Below, piece after piece: positions 16,668-24,884 of a stretch of 64,000 nt of DNA (positions within the stretch are counted from its first letter, which is position 1; the number at the start of each line of letters is the position of its first letter). Source of the DNA: Acidobacteriota bacterium (GTDB taxonomy: Bacteria > Acidobacteriota > Terriglobia > Bryobacterales > Bryobacteraceae); the NCBI GenBank assembly GCA_017307505.1, contig JAFKEE010000027.1, forward strand, positions 62,001 through 126,000, read 5' to 3'. The notes beneath the pieces were generated by a model, which was given only the letters and a program-made list of their open reading frames with translations, searched no databases and had not been told where the DNA came from. Made by a program: the position numbers and the translations under genes.

Positions 16668-17417
16668 TCAGGGTTTCCTGGAGGAAACTCCGTCCAGAGT
16701 ATCATCCCCCTGGCCCAGGGCTTTCAAGAGCTTTTCCTGACGTTTCTGGATCAACACGGGAGGATGCGTGCCGGCGGGGTGCAGCGAAGCATACTGCCGT
16801 TCGGCATTGTTCAGCGCGGCGAGCGCATCGTCCAGGCGGCCGGCAGCCGTGAGCGCGTCCGCCCGGCGAATTCGCGCTGCCAGATTGTCAGGTTGGAGGG
16901 CAATGAGCTCCTCCGCCACTTGGACGGCCTGGTCAAATTGAGCCTCGAGTTCCAGCCAGCGCGACAGCATGAGGCACCGCATGGCCTGGTGGTCGAGATC
17001 GTCGGCGGAGATGGAGGCTTCCACCCGGAACCTGGCGGCGGCAGGCTCCTGGCCCTCCGATTCCAGCCAGGCCAGGTACTCGCCGGGCGGAAGCTTCGCG
17101 GTCACCTCAGGCGACACGGTCCAAAGGCGGAGCACGAGTTCCTGGCCCTCCGCGAGGCTGGTGTTGGTTTCGCGCTCGTGCAAGTCATTCTCAACCTGCG
17201 TGCCATCGGATCTCCACAGGGTGAGGGAAGCAGTGGCGGCACGCTCGCGCGTCTGTCCGCTAGAGAGGAAAGCCGCCGAAGCGATGAGCGCTTCGCCCGG
17301 CTGGAGGACCGCCTGGTCGCGGCCGTTCAGCGAAAGCACGACCTCCAGGGAAGGAGGCTCGGCCGTCTGAGCTTGAAGGGCGTTAGTGGTGAGGAGGAGG
17401 AACAAGAAGAGTTTCAT
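16668..17417 (-). CDS. Secreted TPR-like protein of unknown function
   Basis: A 249-residue exported protein with signal peptide KLFLFLLLTTNALQAQT. Residues 25-140 form a beta-rich region (LEVVLSLNGRDQAVLQPGEAL, ATASLTLWRSDGTQV, YLAWLESEGQEP). Residues 150-225 contain TPR-like helices (AVQVAEELIALQPDNLAARIRRADALTAAGRLDDALAALNNAE). The start at 17417 overlaps the stop codon of the metzincin-like gene (ATGA), which sets the start and implies coupled expression. A role as accessory or inhibitor of the neighbouring peptidase is possible but unsupported. Confidence 0.7.
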   Translation of the reverse strand: MKLFLFLLLTTNALQAQTAEPPSLEVVLSLNGRDQAVLQPGEALIASAAFLSSGQTRERAATASLTLWRSDGTQVENDLHERETNTSLAEGQELVLRLWTVSPEVTAKLPPGEYLAWLESEGQEPAAARFRVEASISADDLDHQAMRCLMLSRWLELEAQFDQAVQVAEELIALQPDNLAARIRRADALTAAGRLDDALAALNNAERQYASLHPAGTHPPVLIQKRQEKLLKALGQGDDTLDGVSSRKP

Positions 17418-19537
17418 CGTACGGGTGCCTTCACAGCATCGTTGACCAGAATCTGACCGGCGCAATTGCCGCGATTGGGCGCGGCGGGACCAAAGCGGGA
17501 CTGCGGCTGCCGGCCCGGATCATTTACGCCCGTGCCATCGGAGCTTTTGCAGAGCTGATGGCCTGGAATCTCGTCGGTGCGATAGCGCAGGTCGGGATCG
17601 GACTGGGCCGGGTAGCCCCTGGCCGCATCGTAGCGCATGATGCAGTTGTCGACGCCGGAATATGGGCTGCCATATGGGCCGAGCAGGATGGGCCGGCCCG
17701 CGCCGAGATCTATGGTGTACGGTGTGCCGTTCTCATACTGAATTCGAACGGGCTTCCTGACGCCATTCCACGTTTCGAAATAGCCGTCCGTGGCATTGCC
17801 GGACCAGGTAACAGTTTGCTCCAGCGCCTCGCCGTGGTGGTAAACATTCACTGTGTGCAGAAGCTCATGCACCATTGAATCGCCGAGGTATTGGACTTCA
17901 TCCGCGCCTTCCGCACCGGTCAAAACCGGCAGGACGACCTTCGTGATGAGGCCGGGCGTACCGGGTCCGCCGAGAGCCTGCGCGTAGCCCTGGACTGAGC
18001 TGTCGGCTTCGAGGATCACGGCGTGCTGGTCCACCTGGTGTGGTGTGGCGGAGTGGTTGGTATTGATGACACGGTTCGCGGGCAGTTCGGAGGGCTGAAG
18101 TCGGCCATGGACTTTTAGGCCGGTGAGCGCACCGAACGTCCTGAGGCCGGCTGTGACCACGCCGCCGGCGCGGTTCAATGCGAAGTAATCCTTGGCCTTG
18201 GGATCGCCCTCGATGTGTTTGCCGTTTTCGACGAAGCCGCGGTACTCCTCATACAGGGTGAGGCCATCGCCCTGGTTGCCGTCCCCGTCCGGCAGGTCTT
18301 CCCTGTCGGACGAGTCGGAAAAGGAGCCGACGCCCATCTGGTCGCGCCAGACCTTGGCGATCAGGTCGCCATCCGCGCGTTTCGGCAGCCGGACTTCGGT
18401 TTGTGACGGGTCCGTCTCCAGGTAGCCGCGGATTTCGCGGCCATCCTCCATGGTGGCTGTCACGGTGAAGCGGCCAAAGCCGCCCCAATCGTAGGATCCG
18501 GCGACGGCGGAGCTCTCTGTATATTCGCCGGGCGGGGTCTGGGCGGAGAGTCCATCGCCGGAGCTCACCACGACATTTCCGCCAGGCTCGAAGCGGAGGT
18601 CGGGATCGGTGCCGGGCTGCTGCAGGGGCGCGTTTAGCGCATATCCGGGCTCGCGCGAAACCTGCGCAAACTGCCAGTGGAACTGCGTGGCTTTCTCTTT
18701 CAGTTCGCCCTTCTTGGCGTGCAGCCGGGCATTGAGCGTGACCGTGCCGCCAAGTCCGCCGCCGGCCGCCGCTGCCGGCCGGAACTGTTCGAAGTTGTCG
18801 CTGATGAGCACCTCCACCACCTCCTCCACGCCGATGGGCTGGAGGTTCCAGGTGACGTCGAACGGAAAGTTGTCGGCGAGTGCCGAGCCGTTGAGCAGTA
18901 TGCCCCAGCCCACGTCGCCCAGATCATCGACGCGGCCACTGTAGCTGAGGTGGCCGGGCTGCGGAGGGATAGGCTGGTGGACGCCGTTGTTGTGGAAGTC
19001 CGGATACCACGACTCGCTGACGCTTCTGACTTCCGTGCCGCTGCCGAAGACGCAGACGCCCACAGTGGTTTCCGTGGCCGGTGACGAGGCGTAGTTGATC
19101 TGGAGATAGTAGGTGCCGTCGTCTTCGAAGAAGAGCAGAACTTCGAGGGGACTGGAGTCAGGCGGGCGGACCAAAGGGCCGGCGCCGTGGATGGTGACGT
19201 CGTTCCGGCAGGCGGTGTCGTCGCGCATCAAAGTATGATCCACGAGGAATGAGCCCGAGACAGTACCGACCCAGGCGTCACGCTGGTTGTCCCATCGCGT
19301 GAAGGAAAGTTTGCCCGAGGCGTCGGTGAGAATGGAATGTTTCGAGGAAAGCTGTCCGGTGGAGCCGGAACCTGTCAACTTCCGATGTGTGTTGAAGGTG
19401 CCCTCGAAGCCTTCCACCTTCTTCCACCACGGCGATGATTGTGCCTGGAGCAGTGCCGGCACCGATTGGGCAAGCACAAGCAGGGCCAATCCTGTTTGAA
19501 CTCGCAGGAAAAGTTTGCGCACACTCTGGACGCGCAA
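17414..19537 (-). CDS. Secreted metzincin-like zinc metallopeptidase, large
   Basis: A 707-residue exported protein (signal region VQTGLALLVLAQSVPALLQAQS). The N-terminal 500 residues are beta-rich with no domain I recognise; residues of about 430-450 (DREDLPDGDGNQGDGLTLYEEYRGF) resemble a Ca-binding EF-hand-like loop. The catalytic region reads HELLHTVNVYH, exactly the metzincin zinc site HExxHxxN/GxxH, and about 70 residues later CIMRYD fits the Met-turn. An extracellular endopeptidase is the best inference. It is coupled to the downstream TPR-like gene. Confidence 0.75.
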   Translation of the reverse strand: MRVQSVRKLFLRVQTGLALLVLAQSVPALLQAQSSPWWKKVEGFEGTFNTHRKLTGSGSTGQLSSKHSILTDASGKLSFTRWDNQRDAWVGTVSGSFLVDHTLMRDDTACRNDVTIHGAGPLVRPPDSSPLEVLLFFEDDGTYYLQINYASSPATETTVGVCVFGSGTEVRSVSESWYPDFHNNGVHQPIPPQPGHLSYSGRVDDLGDVGWGILLNGSALADNFPFDVTWNLQPIGVEEVVEVLISDNFEQFRPAAAAGGGLGGTVTLNARLHAKKGELKEKATQFHWQFAQVSREPGYALNAPLQQPGTDPDLRFEPGGNVVVSSGDGLSAQTPPGEYTESSAVAGSYDWGGFGRFTVTATMEDGREIRGYLETDPSQTEVRLPKRADGDLIAKVWRDQMGVGSFSDSSDREDLPDGDGNQGDGLTLYEEYRGFVENGKHIEGDPKAKDYFALNRAGGVVTAGLRTFGALTGLKVHGRLQPSELPANRVINTNHSATPHQVDQHAVILEADSSVQGYAQALGGPGTPGLITKVVLPVLTGAEGADEVQYLGDSMVHELLHTVNVYHHGEALEQTVTWSGNATDGYFETWNGVRKPVRIQYENGTPYTIDLGAGRPILLGPYGSPYSGVDNCIMRYDAARGYPAQSDPDLRYRTDEIPGHQLCKSSDGTGVNDPGRQPQSRFGPAAPNRGNCAGQILVNDAVKAPVR

Positions 19538-19554
19538 AGCGCCGGCGGGAGGGA

Positions 19555-20499
19555 TCAGTCTCCCGGCTGACCGGCGGCCCGTTTCTTCCAGCGGTAGGCG
19601 GTCTTGGAGTTCTTCCAGAAGTACTTCGCCGCGGCTTCCGGACCTTTCCGGCGGAAGTAGTCATCCGCGATCCGGAAAACCTGCGGGTATTCCGCCCAGT
19701 GGTCGCTGTTGGGCCAGTCGCTGCCATAGACAAGCCGGTCCTCGCCGAACTGTTCCCAGAGTTCGTCGAGACGGGGTTTGTAGAAGGCCGGATCCGTGGG
19801 GACCTTGCCGTCGACGCGCCGCAGGATGCTGGAGACCTTCACGAAGACCTGGGGGCGCTGGATGAGTTGCCGGACCGTGGCTTCATAAGCGCGGCGGGCG
19901 GCCGGATCGGCCGGAATTGTGAGCTGCGGCAGGTGGTCGAGCATCACGCGTAACTCCGGGACTGCGTCGGTCAGCTTGACGACATCGGCCAGCAGAGCAG
20001 GGGTCGGGTTGGCGGTGTCGAGAATCAGGCCGGCGGCGGCCAGACGCCTCATGCCCGAAACGAAGGCCGGCTTGTCGAGGGACGCGCCGAGGTCGCGCGA
20101 CCAGAGGTTGCCGTAGCGAATGCCGAGGAAGAGTGGGTTCTTCAGAAAAGCGTCGAGCTGGCTGGGGAACTCGGGGGCGGCTGGTTCCAGATTCCCGATG
20201 GTGCCCACGAAGAGCGGTTCGTCGCGGATGGTGTCGAGCACCCACTGGTTGTCTTCGAAGCGGGGGCTGGCTTCCACTTCGATCGCTCCGCGGATCCCAA
20301 AGGGAGCGGAAAGGGCCTTGTAGCGTCCGGGCAGGGCTGGTTTGTAGAGAGCCGTATCGTCCTTCGCGGGCCAGGGGATTCCGCCGGGCCGGCGCGGGTC
20401 GAACAGGTGGACGTGTGTGTCGATGACTGGGATGCTCTGGGGCTGCGCGGGCAGGGTCTGCATCACTGCGGCGGCGCCAAGGAACTGCCTGCGGTCCAT
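19555..20499 (-). CDS. Amidohydrolase family protein (Amidohydro_2), probably Tat-exported
   Basis: A 314-residue TIM-barrel metal-dependent hydrolase. The N-terminus MDRRQFLGAAAVMQ is a short Tat-like signal. Metal-binding features are DTHVHLFDP (the HxH at strand 1), a mid-barrel histidine in VMLDHLPQL, and YGSDWPNSD near the C-terminus with the conserved aspartate. The closest functional groups are lactone hydrolases such as L-fucono- or L-rhamnono-lactonase and 2-pyrone-4,6-dicarboxylate lactonase. A sugar-lactonase role would fit the deoxyhexose theme of the BMC operon, but this is inference. Confidence 0.82.
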   Translation of the reverse strand: MDRRQFLGAAAVMQTLPAQPQSIPVIDTHVHLFDPRRPGGIPWPAKDDTALYKPALPGRYKALSAPFGIRGAIEVEASPRFEDNQWVLDTIRDEPLFVGTIGNLEPAAPEFPSQLDAFLKNPLFLGIRYGNLWSRDLGASLDKPAFVSGMRRLAAAGLILDTANPTPALLADVVKLTDAVPELRVMLDHLPQLTIPADPAARRAYEATVRQLIQRPQVFVKVSSILRRVDGKVPTDPAFYKPRLDELWEQFGEDRLVYGSDWPNSDHWAEYPQVFRIADDYFRRKGPEAAAKYFWKNSKTAYRWKKRAAGQPGD

Positions 20500-20523
20500 C
20501 GTCGCATTGTAGCGCGGAGGTGC

Positions 20524-21162
20524 TTAGCGTTTGACGATCACTTCCTGCAGGTTCTCACGCGTCAGGAAGAATTTGACCGAGGCGAACTTGTGGAAGAAGC
20601 GTTCAATCGAACGCGTGGTGTAGAGTTCGATGGTGCGCGGCGATTCGCGGGGCACAAACATCAGATGTTTGGCATCGATGATGCGGCAGGAGTGCGGTTT
20701 GGCCGCTGGGCCGCCCGATTCCGGGTGGAAGAACGCGAGCAGGAAGGACTCCGGCGCGAGGATCCGGTAAAGACGGTCGAGGACGGCTTGCGCGATCGGG
20801 TTCGGCAGGAACTGGAGGACGTCCCAGACCAGAGCCCCGTCCGACGACTGGTCGGGGAAATCGAAGGTCTGGTCGATGAACTGGCCGATGCGGTGGACGT
20901 CGAACTGTTTGTTGGCGAACTCCTGCTTGGTGAAGAACGCGTCGCAGGCTTTGACGATGTCTTCGGCGTAGAGGCGGTGGCCCAGGCCAGTCACGAAGTC
21001 GAGATTGGCCTGGTTCAGTCCGCCGAGATCAAGAATCTGGAGCCCTTCCTGGGTCCGCAGGAGATTGGTGAGGCTCTCCAGGGCATAGGAGCGCCTTGCT
21101 CCTGCGGGTACATTCGATGAGGAGGTAGTGCTGGAAGTTGGCGGCTGGGGGCGCCAGTTCAT
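20524..21162 (-). CDS. SAM-dependent methyltransferase-like protein
   Basis: A 212-residue soluble protein. LQILDLGGLNQANLDFV is a class I methyltransferase motif I. SDGALVWDVLQFLP fits motif IV, and VLDRLYRILAPESFLLAFFHPE fits the motif V/VI region of this fold. Its start overlaps the bactofilin stop codon (ATGA), so the two are co-translated, an arrangement suggesting a shared envelope or cytoskeletal context. The first 25 residues are Ser/Thr/Pro-rich and may be disordered. The substrate is unknown. Confidence 0.75.
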   Translation of the reverse strand: MNWRPQPPTSSTTSSSNVPAGARRSYALESLTNLLRTQEGLQILDLGGLNQANLDFVTGLGHRLYAEDIVKACDAFFTKQEFANKQFDVHRIGQFIDQTFDFPDQSSDGALVWDVLQFLPNPIAQAVLDRLYRILAPESFLLAFFHPESGGPAAKPHSCRIIDAKHLMFVPRESPRTIELYTTRSIERFFHKFASVKFFLTRENLQEVIVKR

Positions 21163-21710
21163 CCGCGCTTGATCTCCGGCTTGGTTTCCGGTGCGGCCTG
21201 CGCGTCGACGATGGGCGGCGCGGGTTGCTGCGGTTTGGGTGCGGGCTTAGGTGTGTCGACGCGGATGGTCTCGACATTGCCCTTGAAGTAGGCTTCGTCC
21301 TCAATGACGGGCCGCTGGGCCTTCAGGTCGCCGATCACACGCGCGCCCTTCTTGATCTCGACGCGTTCGCTGGCTTCCATGTTGCCCTGGACGGTGCCGA
21401 CCACGACGATCTCGCGGGCACGAATGCCGCCCTGGACGTGGCCGGTGGCGCCGACCGTAAGGCGGTTTTCGGGCAGATCGACGTTGCCTTCCAGGCGCCC
21501 GTCGATGACCAGGTCTTCTTTCCCCTGGATGTGTCCGTTGATGACCAGGCTCTTGCCGATGGATGCGGTCACCCGCGCGGAACCGTATTCGGTCTGCCGC
21601 GTCGGATAAGCACTCACCGGGATCGCCTCTCTGCTTTGCTCCGATGCACTGGGCGCCGGCGATGAAGGCCGGTACTGGATGTCGTCTTCCTTTTTATTGC
21701 GGTTCCACAT
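21159..21710 (-). CDS. Bactofilin (polymer-forming cytoskeletal protein)
   Basis: A 183-residue protein with the bactofilin core at about residues 45-145. IGKSLVINGHIQGKEDLVIDG, GRLEGNVDLPENRLTVGATG, HVQGGIRAREIVVVGTVQGN and RVEIKKGARVIGDLKA are successive right-handed beta-helix turns. Flexible polar tails flank it; the C-terminus is Pro/Lys-rich. Bactofilins polymerise without nucleotide and scaffold cell-shape or envelope enzymes. ATG 21710 is preceded by ACAGGAGA. Upstream, CCTTGG-ACCC-CCAAGG (21730-21745) and GCCGC-AAAAA-GCGGC (21751-21765) are inverted repeats in the divergent promoter region shared with the GAF gene. Confidence 0.92.
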   Translation of the reverse strand: MWNRNKKEDDIQYRPSSPAPSASEQSREAIPVSAYPTRQTEYGSARVTASIGKSLVINGHIQGKEDLVIDGRLEGNVDLPENRLTVGATGHVQGGIRAREIVVVGTVQGNMEASERVEIKKGARVIGDLKAQRPVIEDEAYFKGNVETIRVDTPKPAPKPQQPAPPIVDAQAAPETKPEIKRG

Positions 21711-21825
21711 GTCTAACAGTCTCCTGTGTCCTTGGACCCCCAAGGCTGCAGCCGCAAAAAGCGGCATAAATTGCTAAGGCCTGCCGGATTGTTCCTATGG
21801 TAGAGGTCCAAAGGAGGGGAACGCA

Positions 21826-22485
21826 ATGCCCTTCCGGGGGGTGGAAGCATCCGGGAGCGTGAATTGGCATAATGACAGCGTGCCGAAAGCGAAGGATCTG
21901 GAAACGAGACTCGAACGGCTGGAGCAGCAGTTGGGCGTCTACCAGCGGGTAAGCCGCCTGATGGTGCGCGAACTGAGCCTGGCCGACACTCTGCAGGCCA
22001 TCGTCAAGCTGGTCCACGACTTCACCGACTGCGATTCCTGCCTGCTGTATCTTCTGGATCGCGAAGAACTTGTGCTGTGCGCCACGTCCAGCCCGCATCC
22101 CACCCAGATTGGGACCGTCCGTCTGAAACTCAGTGAAGGACTGACCGGGTGGGTGGCCCGCGAGCGGAAGATGCTGGCCCTCGGGATGGAAGCCTACAAA
22201 GACGCCCGGTTCAAGGCGTTCTCGGAGCTGCCGGAAGACACCTACGAAGCGTTTCTTTCTTCTCCGGTGATCGCCCGAAACCGGGTGGTGGGTGTGATCA
22301 ACGTGCAGCATCGCACGCCGCATCGCCATACCGGGGCGGAAATGGAACTGCTTACCACCATTGGGGAACAGGTTGGCTGCCTGCTGGTTCTGGCCCGGAT
22401 GTCGCCCAGTGCGATTGAGGAAGCGAACCACGTGGAACTGGTCCGGTCTCATGGGCATATCGCGCGGCGGGGTGAAGATGAGTAG
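21826..22485 (+). CDS. GAF-domain protein
   Basis: A 219-residue soluble protein. A predicted coiled coil (KDLETRLERLEQQLGVYQRVSRLMV) precedes one GAF domain at about residues 50-195, with DFTDCDSCLLYLLDREELVLCATSS, LKLSEGLTGWVARERKML and VIARNRVVGVINVQHR as typical strands. No output domain is attached, so it may sense a ligand or partner and signal through protein contacts. The start is set by a strong AAAGGAGGGG 6-7 bases upstream; a later GTG at 21880 is possible. It overlaps the next gene by 8 bp. Confidence 0.85.
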   Translation: MPFRGVEASGSVNWHNDSVPKAKDLETRLERLEQQLGVYQRVSRLMVRELSLADTLQAIVKLVHDFTDCDSCLLYLLDREELVLCATSSPHPTQIGTVRLKLSEGLTGWVARERKMLALGMEAYKDARFKAFSELPEDTYEAFLSSPVIARNRVVGVINVQHRTPHRHTGAEMELLTTIGEQVGCLLVLARMSPSAIEEANHVELVRSHGHIARRGEDE

Positions 22486-23749
22486 AAGATACGACGAGCT
22501 GCCGCGATCCAGCCGGCGGGTATTTCTGGCTGGGGCGTGCGGTTTGGGCATTGCATCCGGACAGGATCCCAAAGCTCCGCCGAAGGCTGACGCGAAGAAG
22601 GCGCCAGGCGACGTTGCGGAAGGGATGTATTCTGCCCGCGCCGCGGAACTCCCTCCAGGACATGTCGCCAGAGCGGACGCTTCCACAAAGCCCTACGGCG
22701 GTATGCGCTGGCGCATGCAGTATCAGTTCGATCAGGACGACACCGATGTGATTCTGAACGACCTGCGGTTTGCGTCGCCGGAGCGTGGAATTGCCGTGGG
22801 GGCCATGGTCCGCAAGGGCAGGGACGAAAACTTTGCACTTGTCACACGCGATGGCGGGTTGCATTGGACCCAGGTCAAGATGAAGGACCTGCCGTACTCG
22901 CTGTTCCTGCTGGACGAGTCCCGATACTTCTGCGTCTGCCAGGGATCGCTCTGGTATTCGAATGAAAGCGGCGCCACCTGGGAAAAGCGCAAGCTGCCGA
23001 AGACCAAAAAGGGCGCGGAGATCGCGCGCGTTCACTTTCTCGATGAGAAGAACGGCTGGGCCTACGGGGCCGGGCTTGCCGTCTACCGGACCGTGGACGG
23101 CGGGTTGAGTTGGACCGAGGTACCCGAAGCGAACGAACTCAAGCTCAAGCCGGAGAACACGGAGTGGGCGTGGATGAATTGGATCGGGCCCAAAACCGGC
23201 ATTCTCGTTGGCACCTCGGCGGCGCCTCCGCCGGAGGGCTCGCGCCTGCCGGACTGGATGATTCCTGAGCGGGCGATGCGCCGGAGGGCGGTGCCCGGGT
23301 CGACCATTGTATTGGAAACCAGGGACGGCGGGGCCACCTGGAAGAGTTCGATGGTCTCGTCGTTCGGCCACGTTGTCAGGATGCGCGGCGGGGAACTGGC
23401 CATGACGCTGTTTCAATACGGCGAAAGCATGGAATTCTCCTCCGAGGTCTATGTCGTGAACCTGCGGGGCGGATCGAACCGGCCCTATTTCCGGCGCAAG
23501 GATGTTTTCGTGTACGATGCCGTGCCCTTGGCAGCGGGTGGCGGGCTCGTGGCCGCCATCGAGACGCGAGGACGGATGCGCACCAGTCCGATCCCGGGTA
23601 AACTGCGAATCTTCCAGAACACGGGCGCGGAATGGCGCGAGATGCGGGTGGACTACCATGCCTCGGGGGTGCGCGCGGTGCTGGCCTACGTCGACGACAC
23701 CCATATTTGGGCCGCGACAAGCGAGGGCGTGATTCTGAAGCTCGGCTAG
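22478..23749 (+). CDS. Tat-exported YCF48/Asp-box beta-propeller protein
   Basis: A 423-residue protein with a twin-arginine signal (SSRRVFLAGACGLGIASG). The mature part carries repeated Asp-box motifs of the BNR/YCF48 type: TRDGGLHWTQV, NESGATWEKRK, TVDGGLSWTEV and TRDGGATWKSS. These repeats fold as a sialidase-like or photosystem-assembly-factor-like propeller. No sialidase catalytic residues are evident. Family members in heterotrophs are usually described as assembly or binding proteins of unknown target. It is translationally coupled to the GAF gene, an unusual pairing of cytosolic and exported proteins. Confidence 0.8.
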   Translation: MSRRYDELPRSSRRVFLAGACGLGIASGQDPKAPPKADAKKAPGDVAEGMYSARAAELPPGHVARADASTKPYGGMRWRMQYQFDQDDTDVILNDLRFASPERGIAVGAMVRKGRDENFALVTRDGGLHWTQVKMKDLPYSLFLLDESRYFCVCQGSLWYSNESGATWEKRKLPKTKKGAEIARVHFLDEKNGWAYGAGLAVYRTVDGGLSWTEVPEANELKLKPENTEWAWMNWIGPKTGILVGTSAAPPPEGSRLPDWMIPERAMRRRAVPGSTIVLETRDGGATWKSSMVSSFGHVVRMRGGELAMTLFQYGESMEFSSEVYVVNLRGGSNRPYFRRKDVFVYDAVPLAAGGGLVAAIETRGRMRTSPIPGKLRIFQNTGAEWREMRVDYHASGVRAVLAYVDDTHIWAATSEGVILKLG

Positions 23750-23764
23750 TGGTAGGCTTTCGGA

Positions 23765-24682
23765 ATGTCACTGTCTCGCCGAAGCCTGCTTAGCGCCGGT
23801 GCGGTTGCCCTGGCGGCTGCTCCAGCGCCAGCCGCAGCCCAGCCTAAAGCGCAACGCCGCATCCAGCTCGCGGTTTCCACCTACTCCTACTGGCACTTCA
23901 AACCCACCAAGTATCCGATCGAAGATGTGATCGAGGACGCAGCCCGCCTGGGCTTCGATGGCGTCGAGATTCTTCACCGCCAGATGACTGATGAGTCGCC
24001 GGCCTATGTGAACGGTCTCAAGAAGCGCGCCTTCACCCTGGGGCTGAGCATGCCCCTGCTGTCCATCCACCAGGATTTCGTTTCGCCGGCCGCCGACGAA
24101 CGCGCGAAGATGATCGACCACACTGTGCGCTGTCTGGAACTGGCTGCTCGTCTGGGTATTCCCTGCGTACGGCTGAATTCCGGGCGCTGGAAGACGATTC
24201 CGGACTTCAATGAGCTGATGAAGGTCAAGGGCGATGAACCGCCGCTGCCCGGCTACAAGCTGGATGACGCCATCGGCTGGTGTGTGTCCTCCATTGAGAA
24301 GTGTCTGCCCACGTGTGAGAAGCTTGGCGTCATGCTGGCGCTGGAGAATCACTGGGGTCTGACGACCAGCATCGACAACCTTCTCAATATCCACCAGAAG
24401 GTGAACTCACCCTGGCTTGGCATCAACATGGATACGGGCAACTATCCGGGTGACCCGTACGCGGGCATTGAACGGCTGGCGCCGAAGGCGACGATTGTGC
24501 AGGCCAAGACTTACTACGGCGGCGGCGAGTGGTACACGCTCGATCTCGACTACAAGCGCATTGCAGGCATCCTGCGCAAAGCCAACTACAACGGCTGGGT
24601 CAGCCTGGAAATGGAAGGCAAAGAAAGCCCGCAAACAGCGGTAGCCAAGAGCTACGAAGTGCTGCGGCAGGCGTTTTCCTAA
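23765..24682 (+). CDS. Sugar phosphate isomerase/epimerase-like TIM barrel, Tat-exported
   Basis: A 305-residue protein of the AP-endonuclease-2/xylose-isomerase-like fold. The N-terminus [23 protein letters not shown] is a twin-arginine signal. Core elements are [36 protein letters not shown] (metal-ligand glutamate and histidine region), INMDTGNYP and VSLEMEGKE. Exported members are common in acidobacteria and planctomycetes and may act as sugar epimerases, isomerases or 3-keto-glycoside-processing enzymes; the substrate cannot be assigned. It starts 15 bp after the propeller gene and may be its operon partner. Confidence 0.85.
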   Translation: MSLSRRSLLSAGAVALAAAPAPAAAQPKAQRRIQLAVSTYSYWHFKPTKYPIEDVIEDAARLGFDGVEILHRQMTDESPAYVNGLKKRAFTLGLSMPLLSIHQDFVSPAADERAKMIDHTVRCLELAARLGIPCVRLNSGRWKTIPDFNELMKVKGDEPPLPGYKLDDAIGWCVSSIEKCLPTCEKLGVMLALENHWGLTTSIDNLLNIHQKVNSPWLGINMDTGNYPGDPYAGIERLAPKATIVQAKTYYGGGEWYTLDLDYKRIAGILRKANYNGWVSLEMEGKESPQTAVAKSYEVLRQAFS

Positions 24683-24688
24683 ACCTGT

Positions 24689-24710
24689 GGCTCGCTCGCG
24701 AGGGCGAGCC
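24689..24710 (+). terminator. Hairpin, possible terminator after the isomerase gene
   Basis: GGCTCGC (24689-24695) pairs perfectly with GCGAGCC (24704-24710) over an 8-base loop, 6 bp after the stop codon. The downstream ATCGTTTCAT is only moderately T-rich, so termination strength is uncertain. The remaining 170 bp up to the transcarboxylase operon hold no gene; the operon's promoter should be here but no -35/-10 pair was convincing. Confidence 0.45.
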
Positions 24711-24884
24711 ATCGTTTCATCGTTGTGTTCCTTCTGGCTAGGGCGCGCTGACGGCCGGTCTGGTTACCCGAATCCTGCATGTGTTGAGAATTCCCACAGG
24801 ACATCAAGGTCTGATATTCTGAAGTGGACAGAGACCGCGCTAAGGTCATTTTGGCGGTAAAACTGTCATAGAAGGTAATCATAC

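Noticed and set aside
22352-23704. A 450-codon minus-strand open frame
   Set aside because: It lies antisense to the Asp-box propeller gene, has no ribosome-binding site and no recognisable domain.
24711-24884. Possible cobalamin riboswitch before the B12-dependent mutase operon
   Set aside because: No B12-box-like conserved core could be seen in this 174-bp gap.
24711-24884. A promoter for the propionate operon
   Set aside because: TTGAGA and TATTCT-like elements occur but not at acceptable spacing.
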